DNA from: Aurantimonas sp. Leaf443
GTDB lineage: Bacteria > Pseudomonadota > Alphaproteobacteria > Rhizobiales > Rhizobiaceae
Reading direction: 5' to 3'
Assembly (NCBI RefSeq): GCF_001425575.1
Contig: NZ_LMRD01000007.1
Location: 582,501 to 646,500, forward strand
Length of the DNA stretch: 64,000 bases
How positions within the stretch are numbered: the first letter of the stretch is position 1; each line of letters starts with the position of its first letter. The translations under genes and the position numbers were made by a program. The notes below the pieces were generated by a model. That model ran no database searches. It was not told the DNA's origin and was given only the letters and a program-made list of their open reading frames with translations. Below are positions 8,505 to 19,347 of the stretch, one piece after another.

Positions 8505-8819
8505 TCACTCGGCCGCTGCCTGCGTCTCGTGCCAGCGCCGCTCCTCGGCGGCGATGCGCTCGGCCGCGTCCGGATCGACCATTGCGCGCAGCACGTCCGG
8601 ACAGACGTCGATTTCGCTTCCGTCCGGCGCAAGCCAGTAGATCGTATGACCATAGGGCTCGATCCGTACATCCGCGAAGCTCTCGGCCGTCAGCTGGCAA
8701 TAGGGCGGTTTCGCCAGGATCGCGCCGAAGTCGGCCACGCCCTCCAGACCGTCGCTCCAGCGAACCTGCAGCCGGTGCCCATCGAGTGCGATGGCCTGAT
8801 CCACCTTGATCGCGTTCAC
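8505..8819 (-). CDS. DUF2442 protein (second gene of a two-gene module)
   Basis: A 104-residue protein matching the DUF2442 family: an N-terminal beta-rich part (ALDGHRLQVRWSDGLEGVADF), a central block (FADVRIEPYGHTIYWLAPDG) and an acidic alpha-helical C-terminus (SEIDVCPDVLRAMV). The GTG start at 8819 overlaps the stop of the preceding DUF4160 gene (GTGA), so the two are translationally coupled. DUF2442 and DUF4160 genes are repeatedly found side by side in bacteria; the pairing resembles a toxin-antitoxin layout, but function is not established. It sits between sucB and the SDR gene, where Rhizobiales normally have nothing. Confidence 0.85.
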   Translation of the reverse strand: MNAIKVDQAIALDGHRLQVRWSDGLEGVADFGAILAKPPYCQLTAESFADVRIEPYGHTIYWLAPDGSEIDVCPDVLRAMVDPDAAERIAAEERRWHETQAAAE

Positions 8820-9067
8820 CTGATCCTCCTCGGCGTCCGGCCGGCCTGGGCGTCGGACCAGGCGGCCAGAAGCGTCTCGCGATGCTCCTGCGTCCAGGCG
8901 AGCAGCTTGCGTTCCGCAGCGCTCGTGCCGCCGCCATCCATGCTGCGGACGGCGGCGATGTCGATCCTCATCCTATGCTCGGCCAGAAAGCCGTGGAAGT
9001 GAGGCGGATCGTGATCGTTGAAGAAGATCACGATCCGGATGCCGTCGACGATCGCGATCGTCGGCAC
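8816..9067 (-). CDS. DUF4160 protein (first gene of a two-gene module)
   Basis: An 83-residue protein with the DUF4160 signature: IRIVIFFNDHDPPHFHGFLA (residues about 10-29), with the conserved acidic/His-rich DHDPPHFH core, then RIDIAA. The GTG start at 9067 is chosen because AAGGA lies 8 bases upstream; that Shine-Dalgarno sequence overlaps the sucB stop region. No ATG is available. The His/Asp cluster looks like a metal or nucleotide site, but no activity is known. It overlaps DUF2442 by 4 bases and follows sucB by 11 bases, so it is co-transcribed with the TCA operon. Confidence 0.85.
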   Translation of the reverse strand: MPTIAIVDGIRIVIFFNDHDPPHFHGFLAEHRMRIDIAAVRSMDGGGTSAAERKLLAWTQEHRETLLAAWSDAQAGRTPRRIR

Positions 9068-9078
9068 GGCGTGGGTCC

Positions 9079-10371
9079 TTAGAGGTCGAGCACCAGGCGC
9101 TCGGGATCCTCCAGCGAGTCCTTGATGCGCACGAGGAAGGTCACGGCCTCCTTCCCGTCCACGATGCGGTGGTCGTAAGAGAGCGCCAGATACATCATCG
9201 GACGGATCTCCACCTTGCCGGCGATGGCGACGGGGCGCTCCTGGATCTTGTGCATGCCCAGAATGCCCGACTGCGGCGCGTTGAGGATCGGCGTCGACAT
9301 CAGAGAGCCGTAGACGCCGCCGTTCGAGATGGTGAACGTGCCGCCCTGCATGTCCGAGACGCCGAGCTTGCCGTCGCGGGCGAGGAGCCCGAGCCGGCCG
9401 ATCTCCTTCTCGATCTCGGCGATGCCCATCTTGTCGGCGTCGCGCACCACGGGCACGACGAGGCCCTTGTCGGTGCCCACCGCCACGCCGACATGGGCGT
9501 AGTTCTTGTAGATGAGGTCGTTGCCGTCGATCTCGGCGTTCACCGCCGGGATCTCCTTCAGGGCATGCGTCACCGCCTTGGTGAAGAAGCCCATGAAGCC
9601 GAGCTTCACCTTGTGCTTCTTCTCGAAGAGGTCCTTGTAGCGGGCGCGCAGCTGCATCACCGCCGTCATGTCCACCTCGTTGAAGGTGGTGAGCATGGCG
9701 GCCGTGTTCTGCGCGTCCTTCAGGCGCTTGGCGATGGTGAGGCGCAGGCGCGTCATCTTCACGCGCTCCTCGCGGGCCTCCTCGGCCTGCGAGACGGGCG
9801 CGCGGGCCGCGACGGGGACGGCGGCGGGCTTCTCGGAGGCCGAGGAGGGCGCGCCGCGGGCGATCGCCTCGAGCACGTCCGACTTCAGCACCTGCCCGCG
9901 CCGGCCCGAGCCATCGACGTCGCCGGCGGCAAGGCCCTTCTCGTCCATCATCTTCTTGGCCGAGGGCGCGGCCGGCATCTCGCCGCCATTGCCCTTGGGC
10001 GCCGGCGCCGAGCCTTGCGGACTCGCCGCGCCGCCGCCGCCGTAATCGGCCTTGCCCTCGCCGGCGCTCTCGGCCTTGGCGGGCTCGCTCTTCGGCTTCT
10101 CGGTCGCCGCCACCGTGCCGCCGGAGGCCCCCGAGCCTTCGCCGATCTGGCCGATCACCGCGCCGACGCCGACCGTCTCGCCGGCCTCCACCACGATCGC
10201 CTCGAGGATGCCGGCGGCGGGCGCCGGCACCTCGACGGTGACCTTGTCGGTCTCGAGCTCGGCGATGGTCTCGTCGGCCTCGACGCGGTCGCCAGCCTTC
10301 TTGAACCATTGGCCGATCGTGGCTTCGGTGACGGATTCGCCCAGCGTCGGGACTTTGATCTCGGTGGTCAT
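9079..10371 (-). CDS. sucB: 2-oxoglutarate dehydrogenase E2, dihydrolipoyl succinyltransferase
   Basis: A 430-residue core subunit that transfers the succinyl group to CoA. The N-terminal lipoyl domain (1-78) carries the lipoylated Lys43 in [11 protein letters not shown]. An Ala/Pro/Gly-rich linker and the peripheral subunit-binding domain ([11 protein letters not shown] through [11 protein letters not shown]) follow, then the acyltransferase domain. The catalytic motif SYDHRIVDG contains His401 and Asp405. ATG 10371 starts directly at the lipoyl domain ([14 protein letters not shown]). It is 52 bp downstream of sucA. The only oddity is the DUF4160/DUF2442 pair immediately after it. Confidence 0.97.
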   Translation of the reverse strand: MTTEIKVPTLGESVTEATIGQWFKKAGDRVEADETIAELETDKVTVEVPAPAAGILEAIVVEAGETVGVGAVIGQIGEGSGASGGTVAATEKPKSEPAKAESAGEGKADYGGGGAASPQGSAPAPKGNGGEMPAAPSAKKMMDEKGLAAGDVDGSGRRGQVLKSDVLEAIARGAPSSASEKPAAVPVAARAPVSQAEEAREERVKMTRLRLTIAKRLKDAQNTAAMLTTFNEVDMTAVMQLRARYKDLFEKKHKVKLGFMGFFTKAVTHALKEIPAVNAEIDGNDLIYKNYAHVGVAVGTDKGLVVPVVRDADKMGIAEIEKEIGRLGLLARDGKLGVSDMQGGTFTISNGGVYGSLMSTPILNAPQSGILGMHKIQERPVAIAGKVEIRPMMYLALSYDHRIVDGKEAVTFLVRIKDSLEDPERLVLDL

Positions 10372-10423
10372 GAACGGCTTCTCTTTGAACGGTCGGTCGG
10401 TCTCGGGGGGCGCTGGCGGCGTG

Positions 10424-13408
10424 TCAGCCCAGCGCATCCTGGAGGAAGGCGGAAAGCTGCGACAGGTGCTTGGACATCGTGCCGGCCGCCGGCGAGGCCG
10501 CGGCCTGGCGCCCGGTATAGCGCACCCGCGTCTTGGTGGCGCCGATATGCTCCAGCACCCATTCCAGATACGGGTCGATGAAGGCCCAGGCGCCCATGTT
10601 CTTGGGCTCCTCCTGGCACCACACCATCTCGGCCTGCTTGAAGCGCGACAACTCGTTGATGAGCGCCTTGGCCGGGAACGGATAGAGCTGCTCGAGACGC
10701 AGGAGATAGACGTCGTCGATGCCGCGCTTCTCGCGCTCCTCGTAGAGATCGTAATAGACCTTGCCCGAGCACATCACCACGCGGCGGATCTTCTCGTCGC
10801 GCTGCAGCTTGATGACGCTGTCCTTCTGGCGCTCCGCATCGTCCCAGAGAAGGCGATGGAAGCTCGTCTCGCCGGCCAGCTCGGAGAGCTGCGACACCGC
10901 CCGCTTGTGGCGCAGCAGCGACTTCGGCGTCATCAGGATCAGCGGCTTGCGGAAGTCGCGCTTCATCTGCCGGCGCAGGATGTGGAAGTAGTTGGAGGGC
11001 GTGGTGACGTTGGCCACCTGCATGTTGTCCTCCGCGCACATCTGCAGGAAGCGTTCCAGGCGCGCCGAGGAATGCTCCGGGCCCTGGCCCTCGTAGCCGT
11101 GCGGCAGGAGCATCACGAGGCCCGACATGCGCAGCCACTTGCGCTCGCCCGACGAGATGAACTGGTCGATCACCACCTGCGCGCCGTTCACGAAGTCGCC
11201 GAACTGGGCTTCCCACAGCGTCAGCGCGTTCGGCTCGGAGAGCGAGTAGCCGTATTCGAAGCCGAGCACGGCCTCTTCCGAGAGCATCGAGTTGATGACC
11301 TCGTAGGCCGCCTGCCCCTTCGACAGATGCGAGAGCGGCACGTGGCGCGTCTCGTCGTTCTGGTCGTAGAGCACCGAATGGCGCTGGCTGAACGTGCCGC
11401 GCTCCGAATCCTGGCCCGAGAGGCGCACGGGATGGCCGTCGAGGAGCAGCGTGCCGAAGGCCAGCGCCTCGCCCGTCGCCCAGTCGATGTTCTCGCCCGT
11501 GTCGATCGCCTTCAGGCGGTTGTCGAGGAAGCGCTGGATCGTCTTGTGGACGGTGAAGCCCTCGGGCACGTCGCACAGCTTGGTGCCGATCTCCTTCAGC
11601 GTCTTGATCGGAACGCCCGTCACGCCGCGGCGCGGCTCGTCCTCCTCCTCGGCCCGGCGCAGGCCCGACCAGGCGCCGTCCAGCCAGTCGGCCTTGTTGG
11701 GCTTGTAGGCCTGGCCCGCCTCGAACTCCTCCTCGAGATTCTTGCGCCATTCGGCGCGGCGCTGCTCGACCTCCTCGGCCGAGACCACGCCTTCCGAGAC
11801 GAGCTTCTCCGAATAGAGCTCCAGCGTCGTGCGATGCTGGCGGATCGTCTTGTACATCTGGGGCTGGGTGAAGCCCGGCTCGTCGCCCTCGTTATGGCCG
11901 AAGCGGCGGTAGCAGAACATGTCCACGACCACCGGCTTGTGGAACTTCATCCGGAACTCGGTCGCGACCTTGGCCGCGTAGACCACCGCCTCGGGGTCGT
12001 CGCCGTTGACGTGGAAGATCGGCGCCTCGACGATCTTGGCGACGTCGGACGGATAGGGCGAGGAGCGCGAGAAGCGCGGATTGGTGGTGAAGCCGATCTG
12101 GTTGTTGATGATGAAGTGGATCGAGCCCGCCACGCGGTGGCCGCGCAGGCCGGAAAGGCCGAAGCACTCGGCCACGACGCCCTGGCCGGCGAAGGCCGCG
12201 TCGCCGTGGATCAGCAGCGGCAGCACGTTCTTGCGCACGTCCTGCGGCACGATCTCGGTGCGCGTGCGGCCCATCAGTTGGTCCTGCTTGGCGCGCGCCT
12301 TGCCGAGGACGACCGGGTTGACGATCTCCAGATGCGAGGGGTTCGCCGTCAGCGACAGATGCACCTTGTTCTGGTCGAACTCGCGGTCGGACGAGGCGCC
12401 CAGATGGTACTTCACGTCGCCCGAGCCCTCCACGTCCTCGGGCTTGTAGGAGCCGCCCGAGAATTCGTGGAAGATCGCCCGGTGCGGCTTGCCCATCACC
12501 TGAGAGAGGACGTTCAGGCGGCCGCGATGGGCCATGCCGAGCACGATCTCCTTCAGGCCCATCTGGCCGCCGCGCTTGATGATCTGCTCGAGCGCGGGAA
12601 TGAGCGACTCGCCGCCGTCGAGGCCGAAGCGCTTGGTGCCCTTGTACTTGACGTCGAGGAACTTCTCGAAGCCCTCGGCCTCGATCAGCTTGTTGAGGAT
12701 GGCGCGCTTGCCCTCCGGCGTGAAGGCGACGCCCTTGTCCGGCCCCTCGATGCGGGCCTGCAGCCAGGCCTTCTCCTCGGGATTGGAGATGTGGGTGAAC
12801 TCGACGCCGATCGTCGAGCAATAGGTGCGCTCGAGGATGTCGACCATCTCGCGCACGGACGCGAACTGCATGCCCAGCACATTGTCGATGAAGATCTTGC
12901 GGTCGAGATCGGCCTCGGTGAAGCCGTAGGCGGCGGGCGAGAGCTCGTTGTAGTCGTCGTCGGCGGGCTTGGCGATGCCGAGCGGGTCGAGCTTGGCGTG
13001 CAGATGGCCGCGGGCGCGATAGGCGCGGATCAGCATCAGCGCGCGCACCGAATCCTGCGTGGCCTGGCGCACGGCGGCCGCGTCCAGCGGCACGCCGGCC
13101 TTCTGCGCCTCGTCCTTCACCTTGGCGTCGATGCGCTTCTCGACCGGGCCCCAGTTGCCGTCGAGGGCCGAGACGAGCTCGCCATTGGCCGCGATCGGCC
13201 AGTTCGAGCGCTCCCAGGAGGGACCCTCGGCATTCTTCTTCACCTCGGAGGATTCCTCCTGCAGGGCGCCGAAGAAGTCGGCCCACTCGCCGGGGACGGA
13301 GGCGGGGTCCGTCTCGTAGCGAGCCTGCAGGCTCTCGATGTAGTCGGCATTGCCGCCGTAGAGGAAGGAGGTGAGCGCGAAGGTCTCGTTCGCCGGATTG
13401 CGTGACAT
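10424..13408 (-). CDS. sucA: 2-oxoglutarate dehydrogenase E1 component
   Basis: A 994-residue thiamine diphosphate enzyme that decarboxylates 2-oxoglutarate and succinylates E2. Seen are the N-terminal E2-binding segment ([20 protein letters not shown]), the [17 protein letters not shown] region, the [13 protein letters not shown] block, the [13 protein letters not shown] ThDP/Mg region and the C-terminal half with EFDYGYS-like sequence ([19 protein letters not shown]). Length is normal for the bacterial enzyme. It lies downstream of sucD with a 246-bp gap that could hold an internal promoter, and it is followed closely by sucB. Confidence 0.97.
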   Translation of the reverse strand: MSRNPANETFALTSFLYGGNADYIESLQARYETDPASVPGEWADFFGALQEESSEVKKNAEGPSWERSNWPIAANGELVSALDGNWGPVEKRIDAKVKDEAQKAGVPLDAAAVRQATQDSVRALMLIRAYRARGHLHAKLDPLGIAKPADDDYNELSPAAYGFTEADLDRKIFIDNVLGMQFASVREMVDILERTYCSTIGVEFTHISNPEEKAWLQARIEGPDKGVAFTPEGKRAILNKLIEAEGFEKFLDVKYKGTKRFGLDGGESLIPALEQIIKRGGQMGLKEIVLGMAHRGRLNVLSQVMGKPHRAIFHEFSGGSYKPEDVEGSGDVKYHLGASSDREFDQNKVHLSLTANPSHLEIVNPVVLGKARAKQDQLMGRTRTEIVPQDVRKNVLPLLIHGDAAFAGQGVVAECFGLSGLRGHRVAGSIHFIINNQIGFTTNPRFSRSSPYPSDVAKIVEAPIFHVNGDDPEAVVYAAKVATEFRMKFHKPVVVDMFCYRRFGHNEGDEPGFTQPQMYKTIRQHRTTLELYSEKLVSEGVVSAEEVEQRRAEWRKNLEEEFEAGQAYKPNKADWLDGAWSGLRRAEEEDEPRRGVTGVPIKTLKEIGTKLCDVPEGFTVHKTIQRFLDNRLKAIDTGENIDWATGEALAFGTLLLDGHPVRLSGQDSERGTFSQRHSVLYDQNDETRHVPLSHLSKGQAAYEVINSMLSEEAVLGFEYGYSLSEPNALTLWEAQFGDFVNGAQVVIDQFISSGERKWLRMSGLVMLLPHGYEGQGPEHSSARLERFLQMCAEDNMQVANVTTPSNYFHILRRQMKRDFRKPLILMTPKSLLRHKRAVSQLSELAGETSFHRLLWDDAERQKDSVIKLQRDEKIRRVVMCSGKVYYDLYEEREKRGIDDVYLLRLEQLYPFPAKALINELSRFKQAEMVWCQEEPKNMGAWAFIDPYLEWVLEHIGATKTRVRYTGRQAAASPAAGTMSKHLSQLSAFLQDALG

Positions 13409-13654
13409 TTTTTTCGTCGCGGCATCCGTTCGGGACGCCGTCTCCTCTGGAGCTTCTTCAGGAGGCAGGGCGCGTCTGGCGCCGTACCGTTCACTCGAAC
13501 ACGTCGTCTTCTGTCGCCCCGCGCTACAAGCCTTACGCTGCGCGAGGCTGGCGGCCCGCTCTGGAGCGGGCGCACCTTCTGTTTCACTGCGATCGGGCCG
13601 AAGAAGGGCAGCCCGCCGCCCGTCTCGCCCGATCCGCTCTCCGGCGAGGGCCGG

Positions 13655-14557
<903 letters not shown>

Positions 14558-14592
14558 GAGAGTCTTATCGGGCTCCGTGCGGTCCGGGGACC

Positions 14593-15015
14593 TTAGAGAA
14601 ACGGGTTGACGACGCGGACCGAGCCGTAGCTCTGCCCGTTGTTGAGGTCTTCGGAGTAGAAAACGGGGGCGCCGAGGCGCTCGGCCGCGGCGAGAAGCGC
14701 CGCGTCGTAATAGCGGATGCCGTAGCGGCGGGAGAGCTCGATCCCCCGCGCGACGATGCCGATATCGACCGACACCAGCGGGAAGGACGACAGGAAGCCG
14801 ATCCAGCGGTCGGTGTCGTCCCGCCGAAGGCGCGTGCGCGCCGTATGGGTGGCGAGCGAGTAGAACTCGGCGAGGCTCTGCGTGGACAGGCCGAAGACGG
14901 AGGCGAGCACGAGTTCGCGGGCGATGTCGGTGCGACGCTCATCTCTCGCTCTCACCTGCGCCGCGTAGATCAGGACGTTCGTGTCGAGGAAGCAGTCGAT
15001 CCTCTCGCTCCGCAT
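14593..15015 (-). CDS. vapC: VapC-type PIN-domain ribonuclease toxin
   Basis: A 140-residue PIN-domain protein; members of this family cleave tRNA or rRNA under Mg2+ and are neutralised by a cognate VapB. The acidic active-site residues are all present: Asp11 ([10 protein letters not shown]), Glu50 (QSLAEFYS), Asp104 ([14 protein letters not shown]) and Glu122/Asp123 (YSEDLNNG). The toxin therefore looks intact. Its start lies inside the 3' end of vapB, a 77-base overlap in another frame. It sits between sucC and sucD, 35 bp upstream of sucD. The RNA target cannot be read from sequence. Confidence 0.92.
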   Translation of the reverse strand: MRSERIDCFLDTNVLIYAAQVRARDERRTDIARELVLASVFGLSTQSLAEFYSLATHTARTRLRRDDTDRWIGFLSSFPLVSVDIGIVARGIELSRRYGIRYYDAALLAAAERLGAPVFYSEDLNNGQSYGSVRVVNPFL

Positions 15016-15238
15016 AAGCGTCCTGCCGGTTCCAGCGCCAATCCGGGCCCATGTCGAGCGTCGATTCGTCGAGAAGTCGCCGGAGGCCCGACCGCGCCCA
15101 GGCGATGCGGTCCTCCTGCTCCACTTCGTGCGCGAGAAGCGCGCGGACCATCGCGTTGAGCGAGGTCTTGCGCCTCTCGGCGAGCGCCCGGGCCTTGCCC
15201 AGCAGCTCTTCGTCGATCGCCAGCGTGACGTTCTTCAT
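14939..15238 (-). CDS. vapB: VapB-type ribbon-helix-helix antitoxin
   Basis: A 99-residue protein whose first 45 residues form a ribbon-helix-helix DNA-binding fold ([20 protein letters not shown], then [17 protein letters not shown]). The C-terminal tail ([19 protein letters not shown]), with two Trp residues, is the likely toxin-wrapping segment. ATG 15238 is preferred over the in-frame ATG 15253 because GGAGG lies 8 bases upstream. The gene overlaps vapC by 77 bases, unusually long for a toxin-antitoxin pair. An operator-like dyad begins 13 bp upstream of the start, consistent with autorepression by the VapBC complex. Confidence 0.88.
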   Translation of the reverse strand: MKNVTLAIDEELLGKARALAERRKTSLNAMVRALLAHEVEQEDRIAWARSGLRRLLDESTLDMGPDWRWNRQDAYAEREDRLLPRHERPDLRGAGESER

Positions 15239-15250
15239 GGACCCCGCCTC

Positions 15251-15287
15251 CACATGATCACACAGCCAAAATATGTGCGATCATGTG
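15251..15287. promoter_or_regulatory. Operator-like dyad upstream of vapB
   Basis: CACATGATCACACA (15251-15264) and TGTGCGATCATGTG (15274-15287) are inverted repeats with a single mismatch, separated by the AT-rich spacer GCCAAAATA. The dyad fills the 57-bp gap between the sucC stop and vapB. Toxin-antitoxin complexes with ribbon-helix-helix antitoxins bind such palindromes over their own promoter; that role is inferred. The AT-rich centre is out of character with the surrounding DNA and may hold the vapBC -10 element. Confidence 0.75.
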
Positions 15288-15294
15288 TGCCCGA

Positions 15295-16485
15295 TCAACC
15301 GATCGCCGCGACGATCTTCTTGGCGGCGTCGTCGAGGTCGTCCGCCGCCGTGATGGCGAGGCCGCTCTCGTTGAGGATGCGCTTGCCGGCGTCGACATTG
15401 GTGCCTTCCAGGCGCACGACCAGCGGAACCTTGAGGCCGACCTCCTTCACCGCGGCGACGACGCCCTCGGCGATGACGTCGCATTTCATGATGCCGCCGA
15501 AGATGTTGACGAGGATGCCCTGCACCTTCGGGTCGGCGGTGATGATCTTGAAGGCCGCCGCGACCTTTTCCTTGGAGGCGCCGCCGCCGACGTCGCAGAA
15601 GTTCGCCGGCTCCTTGCCGTAGAGCTTGATGATGTCCATCGTCGCCATGGCGAGACCCGCGCCGTTGACCATGCAGCCGATATTCCCGTCGAGCGCGACA
15701 TAGGCGAGGTCCCACTTGGAGGCCTCGATCTCCTTGGCGTCTTCCTCGGTCTCGTCGCGCAGCGCCTTCATGTCGTCGTGGCGGAACAGCGCGTTGCCGT
15801 CGAAGGAGCACTTGGCGTCGAGGACGCGCAGATGCCCGTCCGTCATGACGATCAGCGGGTTCACCTCCAGGAGGCTCATGTCCTTCTCGGAGAAGGCCTT
15901 GTAGAGGATCGGGAAGAGCTTGAGCCCGTCCTCGCGCGCCGTGCCCGAGAGCCCGTAGGCCTGACAGATCTTCTCCGCGTCGGCCTGCGTCACGCCCGTC
16001 TCCGGGTCGATGGCGATCGTGTGGATCTTCTCGGGCGTGTCGTGGGCCACGGCCTCGATGTCCATGCCGCCTTCCGTCGAGACGACGAAGGCGACCTTGC
16101 CGACCGAGCGGTCGACGAGGAGCGAGAGATAGAGCTCGCGGTCGATGTCGGCGCCGTCCTCGATATAGAGGCGGTTCACCTGCTTGCCGGCCTCGCCCGT
16201 CTGGGCGGTGACGAGCGTGTTGCCGAGCATCTCCTTCGCGTGGGAGACGGCCTCCTCCACGGACTTGGCGAGGCGCACGCCGCCCTTGGCGTCGGGCCCG
16301 AGCTCCCGGAACTTGCCCTTGCCGCGCCCGCCGGCATGGATCTGGCTCTTTACCACGTAGAGCGGGCCGGGCAGCTGCCGGGCCGCGGCCTCGGCCTGGG
16401 AGGCCTCGGTGATGGCGACGCCTTCGGCGACCGGGGCGCCGTAGGACTTGAGGACCTGCTTGGCCTGATATTCGTGGATGTTCAT
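15295..16485 (-). CDS. sucC: Succinyl-CoA synthetase beta subunit
   Basis: A 396-residue ATP-grasp subunit that binds nucleotide and succinate. The N-terminus [20 protein letters not shown] is the family signature; the ATP-grasp basic motif [13 protein letters not shown] and the C-terminal [12 protein letters not shown] and [12 protein letters not shown] blocks are present. Length matches the family. It follows mdh by 64 bp in the TCA operon. The sucC stop lies only 7 bp from the vapB operator dyad, so the module was inserted precisely in the sucC-sucD junction without damaging either gene. Confidence 0.97.
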   Translation of the reverse strand: MNIHEYQAKQVLKSYGAPVAEGVAITEASQAEAAARQLPGPLYVVKSQIHAGGRGKGKFRELGPDAKGGVRLAKSVEEAVSHAKEMLGNTLVTAQTGEAGKQVNRLYIEDGADIDRELYLSLLVDRSVGKVAFVVSTEGGMDIEAVAHDTPEKIHTIAIDPETGVTQADAEKICQAYGLSGTAREDGLKLFPILYKAFSEKDMSLLEVNPLIVMTDGHLRVLDAKCSFDGNALFRHDDMKALRDETEEDAKEIEASKWDLAYVALDGNIGCMVNGAGLAMATMDIIKLYGKEPANFCDVGGGASKEKVAAAFKIITADPKVQGILVNIFGGIMKCDVIAEGVVAAVKEVGLKVPLVVRLEGTNVDAGKRILNESGLAITAADDLDDAAKKIVAAIG

Positions 16486-16549
16486 GTCAAACTCTTCGCG
16501 GCGCCGGGAGAGGGAGAGGAAGCCGGGATCGCTCCCGGCTGCCGTGAAA

Positions 16550-17995
<1,446 letters not shown>

Positions 17996-18577
17996 TTAGC
18001 CTCGAGCGATCATTCCGCCGATCAGGATCGATTGCTGGCGTTGAACGATCCGCAGAAACGCCGCTTCATCCCCGAGCGCCCGTGCCAAGACGATCGCACC
18101 CTGTATGCCGGAGACGGCCTCTTCCGCGAGCTGCGCGGCCACTGGATCGGTAACGCCCCCGGCTCTGAGGCAATCGGCTAGCGCGGCGATCCACCGTGCG
18201 AAGTAGCGTCGGATCCGGTCGGCGAATGCCGCACCGGAGGCGTTCAAGCCGATGCAGCCGACGAGGCACACCCTCCTGCCCGACCGAAAATAGGCCGTCA
18301 CTTCTTCGATCATCGACGTAACGGCCGCAGCGGGATCCGTCGCCCGCTCAAGCGGCGAGAAGATCGCCGTCTCGAACCAGGTGTCGATGTCGGTCAGGAC
18401 CGCCTCCATCATTTCCTCCTTCCCGCCGGGAAAGAAGTTGTAGAGGCTGCCCTTCCCGAGCCCCGTCGCCTTCGACAAGACGGTCAGGCTCGCGCCCTCG
18501 AAACCGTGTTCGCGAAACGCCTCAGCCAGAGCCGGGACGGCGCTGCCGCGATCGGTCAGGACGCGCTTCGAACTCAA
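17996..18577 (-). CDS. TetR/AcrR-family transcriptional regulator
   Basis: A 193-residue repressor. The N-terminal helix-turn-helix is clear ([20 protein letters not shown], then [20 protein letters not shown]), followed by a helical ligand-binding domain containing [12 protein letters not shown]-like sequence ([20 protein letters not shown]). The start is the TTG at 18577, which overlaps the stop of the upstream DUF1348 gene (TTGA), giving translational coupling; no ATG is suitably placed. A perfect palindrome TACCGATCGGTA lies upstream of the two-gene operon and is the probable autoregulatory operator. The inducer is unknown. Its codon use is less GC-biased than neighbours, hinting at horizontal acquisition. 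Confidence 0.88.
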   Translation of the reverse strand: MSSKRVLTDRGSAVPALAEAFREHGFEGASLTVLSKATGLGKGSLYNFFPGGKEEMMEAVLTDIDTWFETAIFSPLERATDPAAAVTSMIEEVTAYFRSGRRVCLVGCIGLNASGAAFADRIRRYFARWIAALADCLRAGGVTDPVAAQLAEEAVSGIQGAIVLARALGDEAAFLRIVQRQQSILIGGMIARG

Positions 18578-19038
18578 AGGCCGAGTTCGCTCAGGGACGG
18601 ATGGTCGTCCGGACGACGCCCGAGCGGCCAGCGGAACTTCCGCTCCGTCTCGGTGATCGGCATCTCGTTGATGCTCGCGTGGCGGTTCTTCATCAACCCG
18701 TCCTCGACGAACTCCCAGTTCTCGTTCCCATAGGCACGAAACCACTGTCCCCCGTCGTCGCGATACTCGTAGGCATAGCGCACCGCAATGCGGTTGCCGG
18801 TGAAGGCCCAGAGTTCCTTGATCAGCCGGTATTCGTGTTCCCGGTTCCACTTGCGGGTCAGGAAAGCCTGCGCCTCCTCCCGATTGGTCGCGAATTCCAC
18901 TCGGTTCCGCCAGCGCGTGTCGAGCGTGTAGGCGGTTGCGACCTTGGCTGCGTCACGGGTGTTCCAGCCGTCTTCGGCGAGGCGAACCTTCTCGGTCGCG
19001 GTCTCCTGGGTGAAGGGAGGAAGCGGTGGTCTCGACAT
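18574..19038 (-). CDS. DUF1348 (NTF2-like) protein
   Basis: A 154-residue protein of DUF1348, a member of the SnoaL/NTF2-like cone-fold superfamily. Recognisable stretches are [26 protein letters not shown] and [18 protein letters not shown]. No enzymatic role is established; many NTF2-like proteins bind or isomerise small molecules. ATG 19038 begins directly upstream of the fold. It is co-transcribed with the TetR gene and lies just downstream of a palindromic operator, so it is probably the regulated effector of that regulator. This pairing of DUF1348 and TetR genes is seen elsewhere. Confidence 0.88.
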   Translation of the reverse strand: MSRPPLPPFTQETATEKVRLAEDGWNTRDAAKVATAYTLDTRWRNRVEFATNREEAQAFLTRKWNREHEYRLIKELWAFTGNRIAVRYAYEYRDDGGQWFRAYGNENWEFVEDGLMKNRHASINEMPITETERKFRWPLGRRPDDHPSLSELGL

Positions 19039-19063
19039 CGGATATCCTTCTCGCGATCTGCTT

Positions 19064-19075
19064 TACCGATCGGTA
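19064..19075. promoter_or_regulatory. TetR-type palindromic operator
   Basis: TACCGATCGGTA is a perfect 12-bp palindrome lying 26 bp upstream of the DUF1348 start, where the operon promoter must be. Size and sequence resemble TetR-family operators. Binding by the regulator encoded two genes downstream is inferred. Confidence 0.7.
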
Positions 19076-19347
19076 CAACTTCACTTGCGAGCGGTCAATG
19101 CTCCTGTTCTCCTTCGGCTCAGCGCGTGATCCCGACCGACTCGATGCTCTCGAACGCACGGGTCCAGGCCACGCCCCCTATGGGATTGCCGTTTGAATTC
19201 GATCGTGATTGCCGGTCGACATTCAGTCGGACGCGTGGGGCGGGTGGCTCGCGAGGCAACTCACGGCTCCCGCATGGCAGCTTGCGCTCGTTGCAACGCT
19301 GACGCGGACGGACCGCTCATCACCCGCCGCCGTCACCGTCTCCGCCC
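19076..19347. other. Intergenic stretch with an unexplained open frame
   Basis: No recognised gene. On the minus strand a frame stays open for 65 codons (about 19119-19316) and ends with a protein-like tail containing GNPIGGVAWTRAFESIESVG, but it has no ATG or GTG start and no ribosome site. The opposite strand is also open here. It could be a gene remnant or a dispersed repeat. The GC content is lower around 19180-19205. Confidence 0.35.

Noticed and set aside
10052-13405. A plus-strand open frame of about 1117 codons opposite sucA and sucB
   Set aside because: It mirrors well-supported enzymes and its composition is Arg/Asp/Glu/Leu-rich, typical of high-GC antisense shadows.
13579-13594. 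TGTTTCAC half-site at about 13581 as parS
   Set aside because: Only the left half matches; the palindromic core CACGTG is absent.
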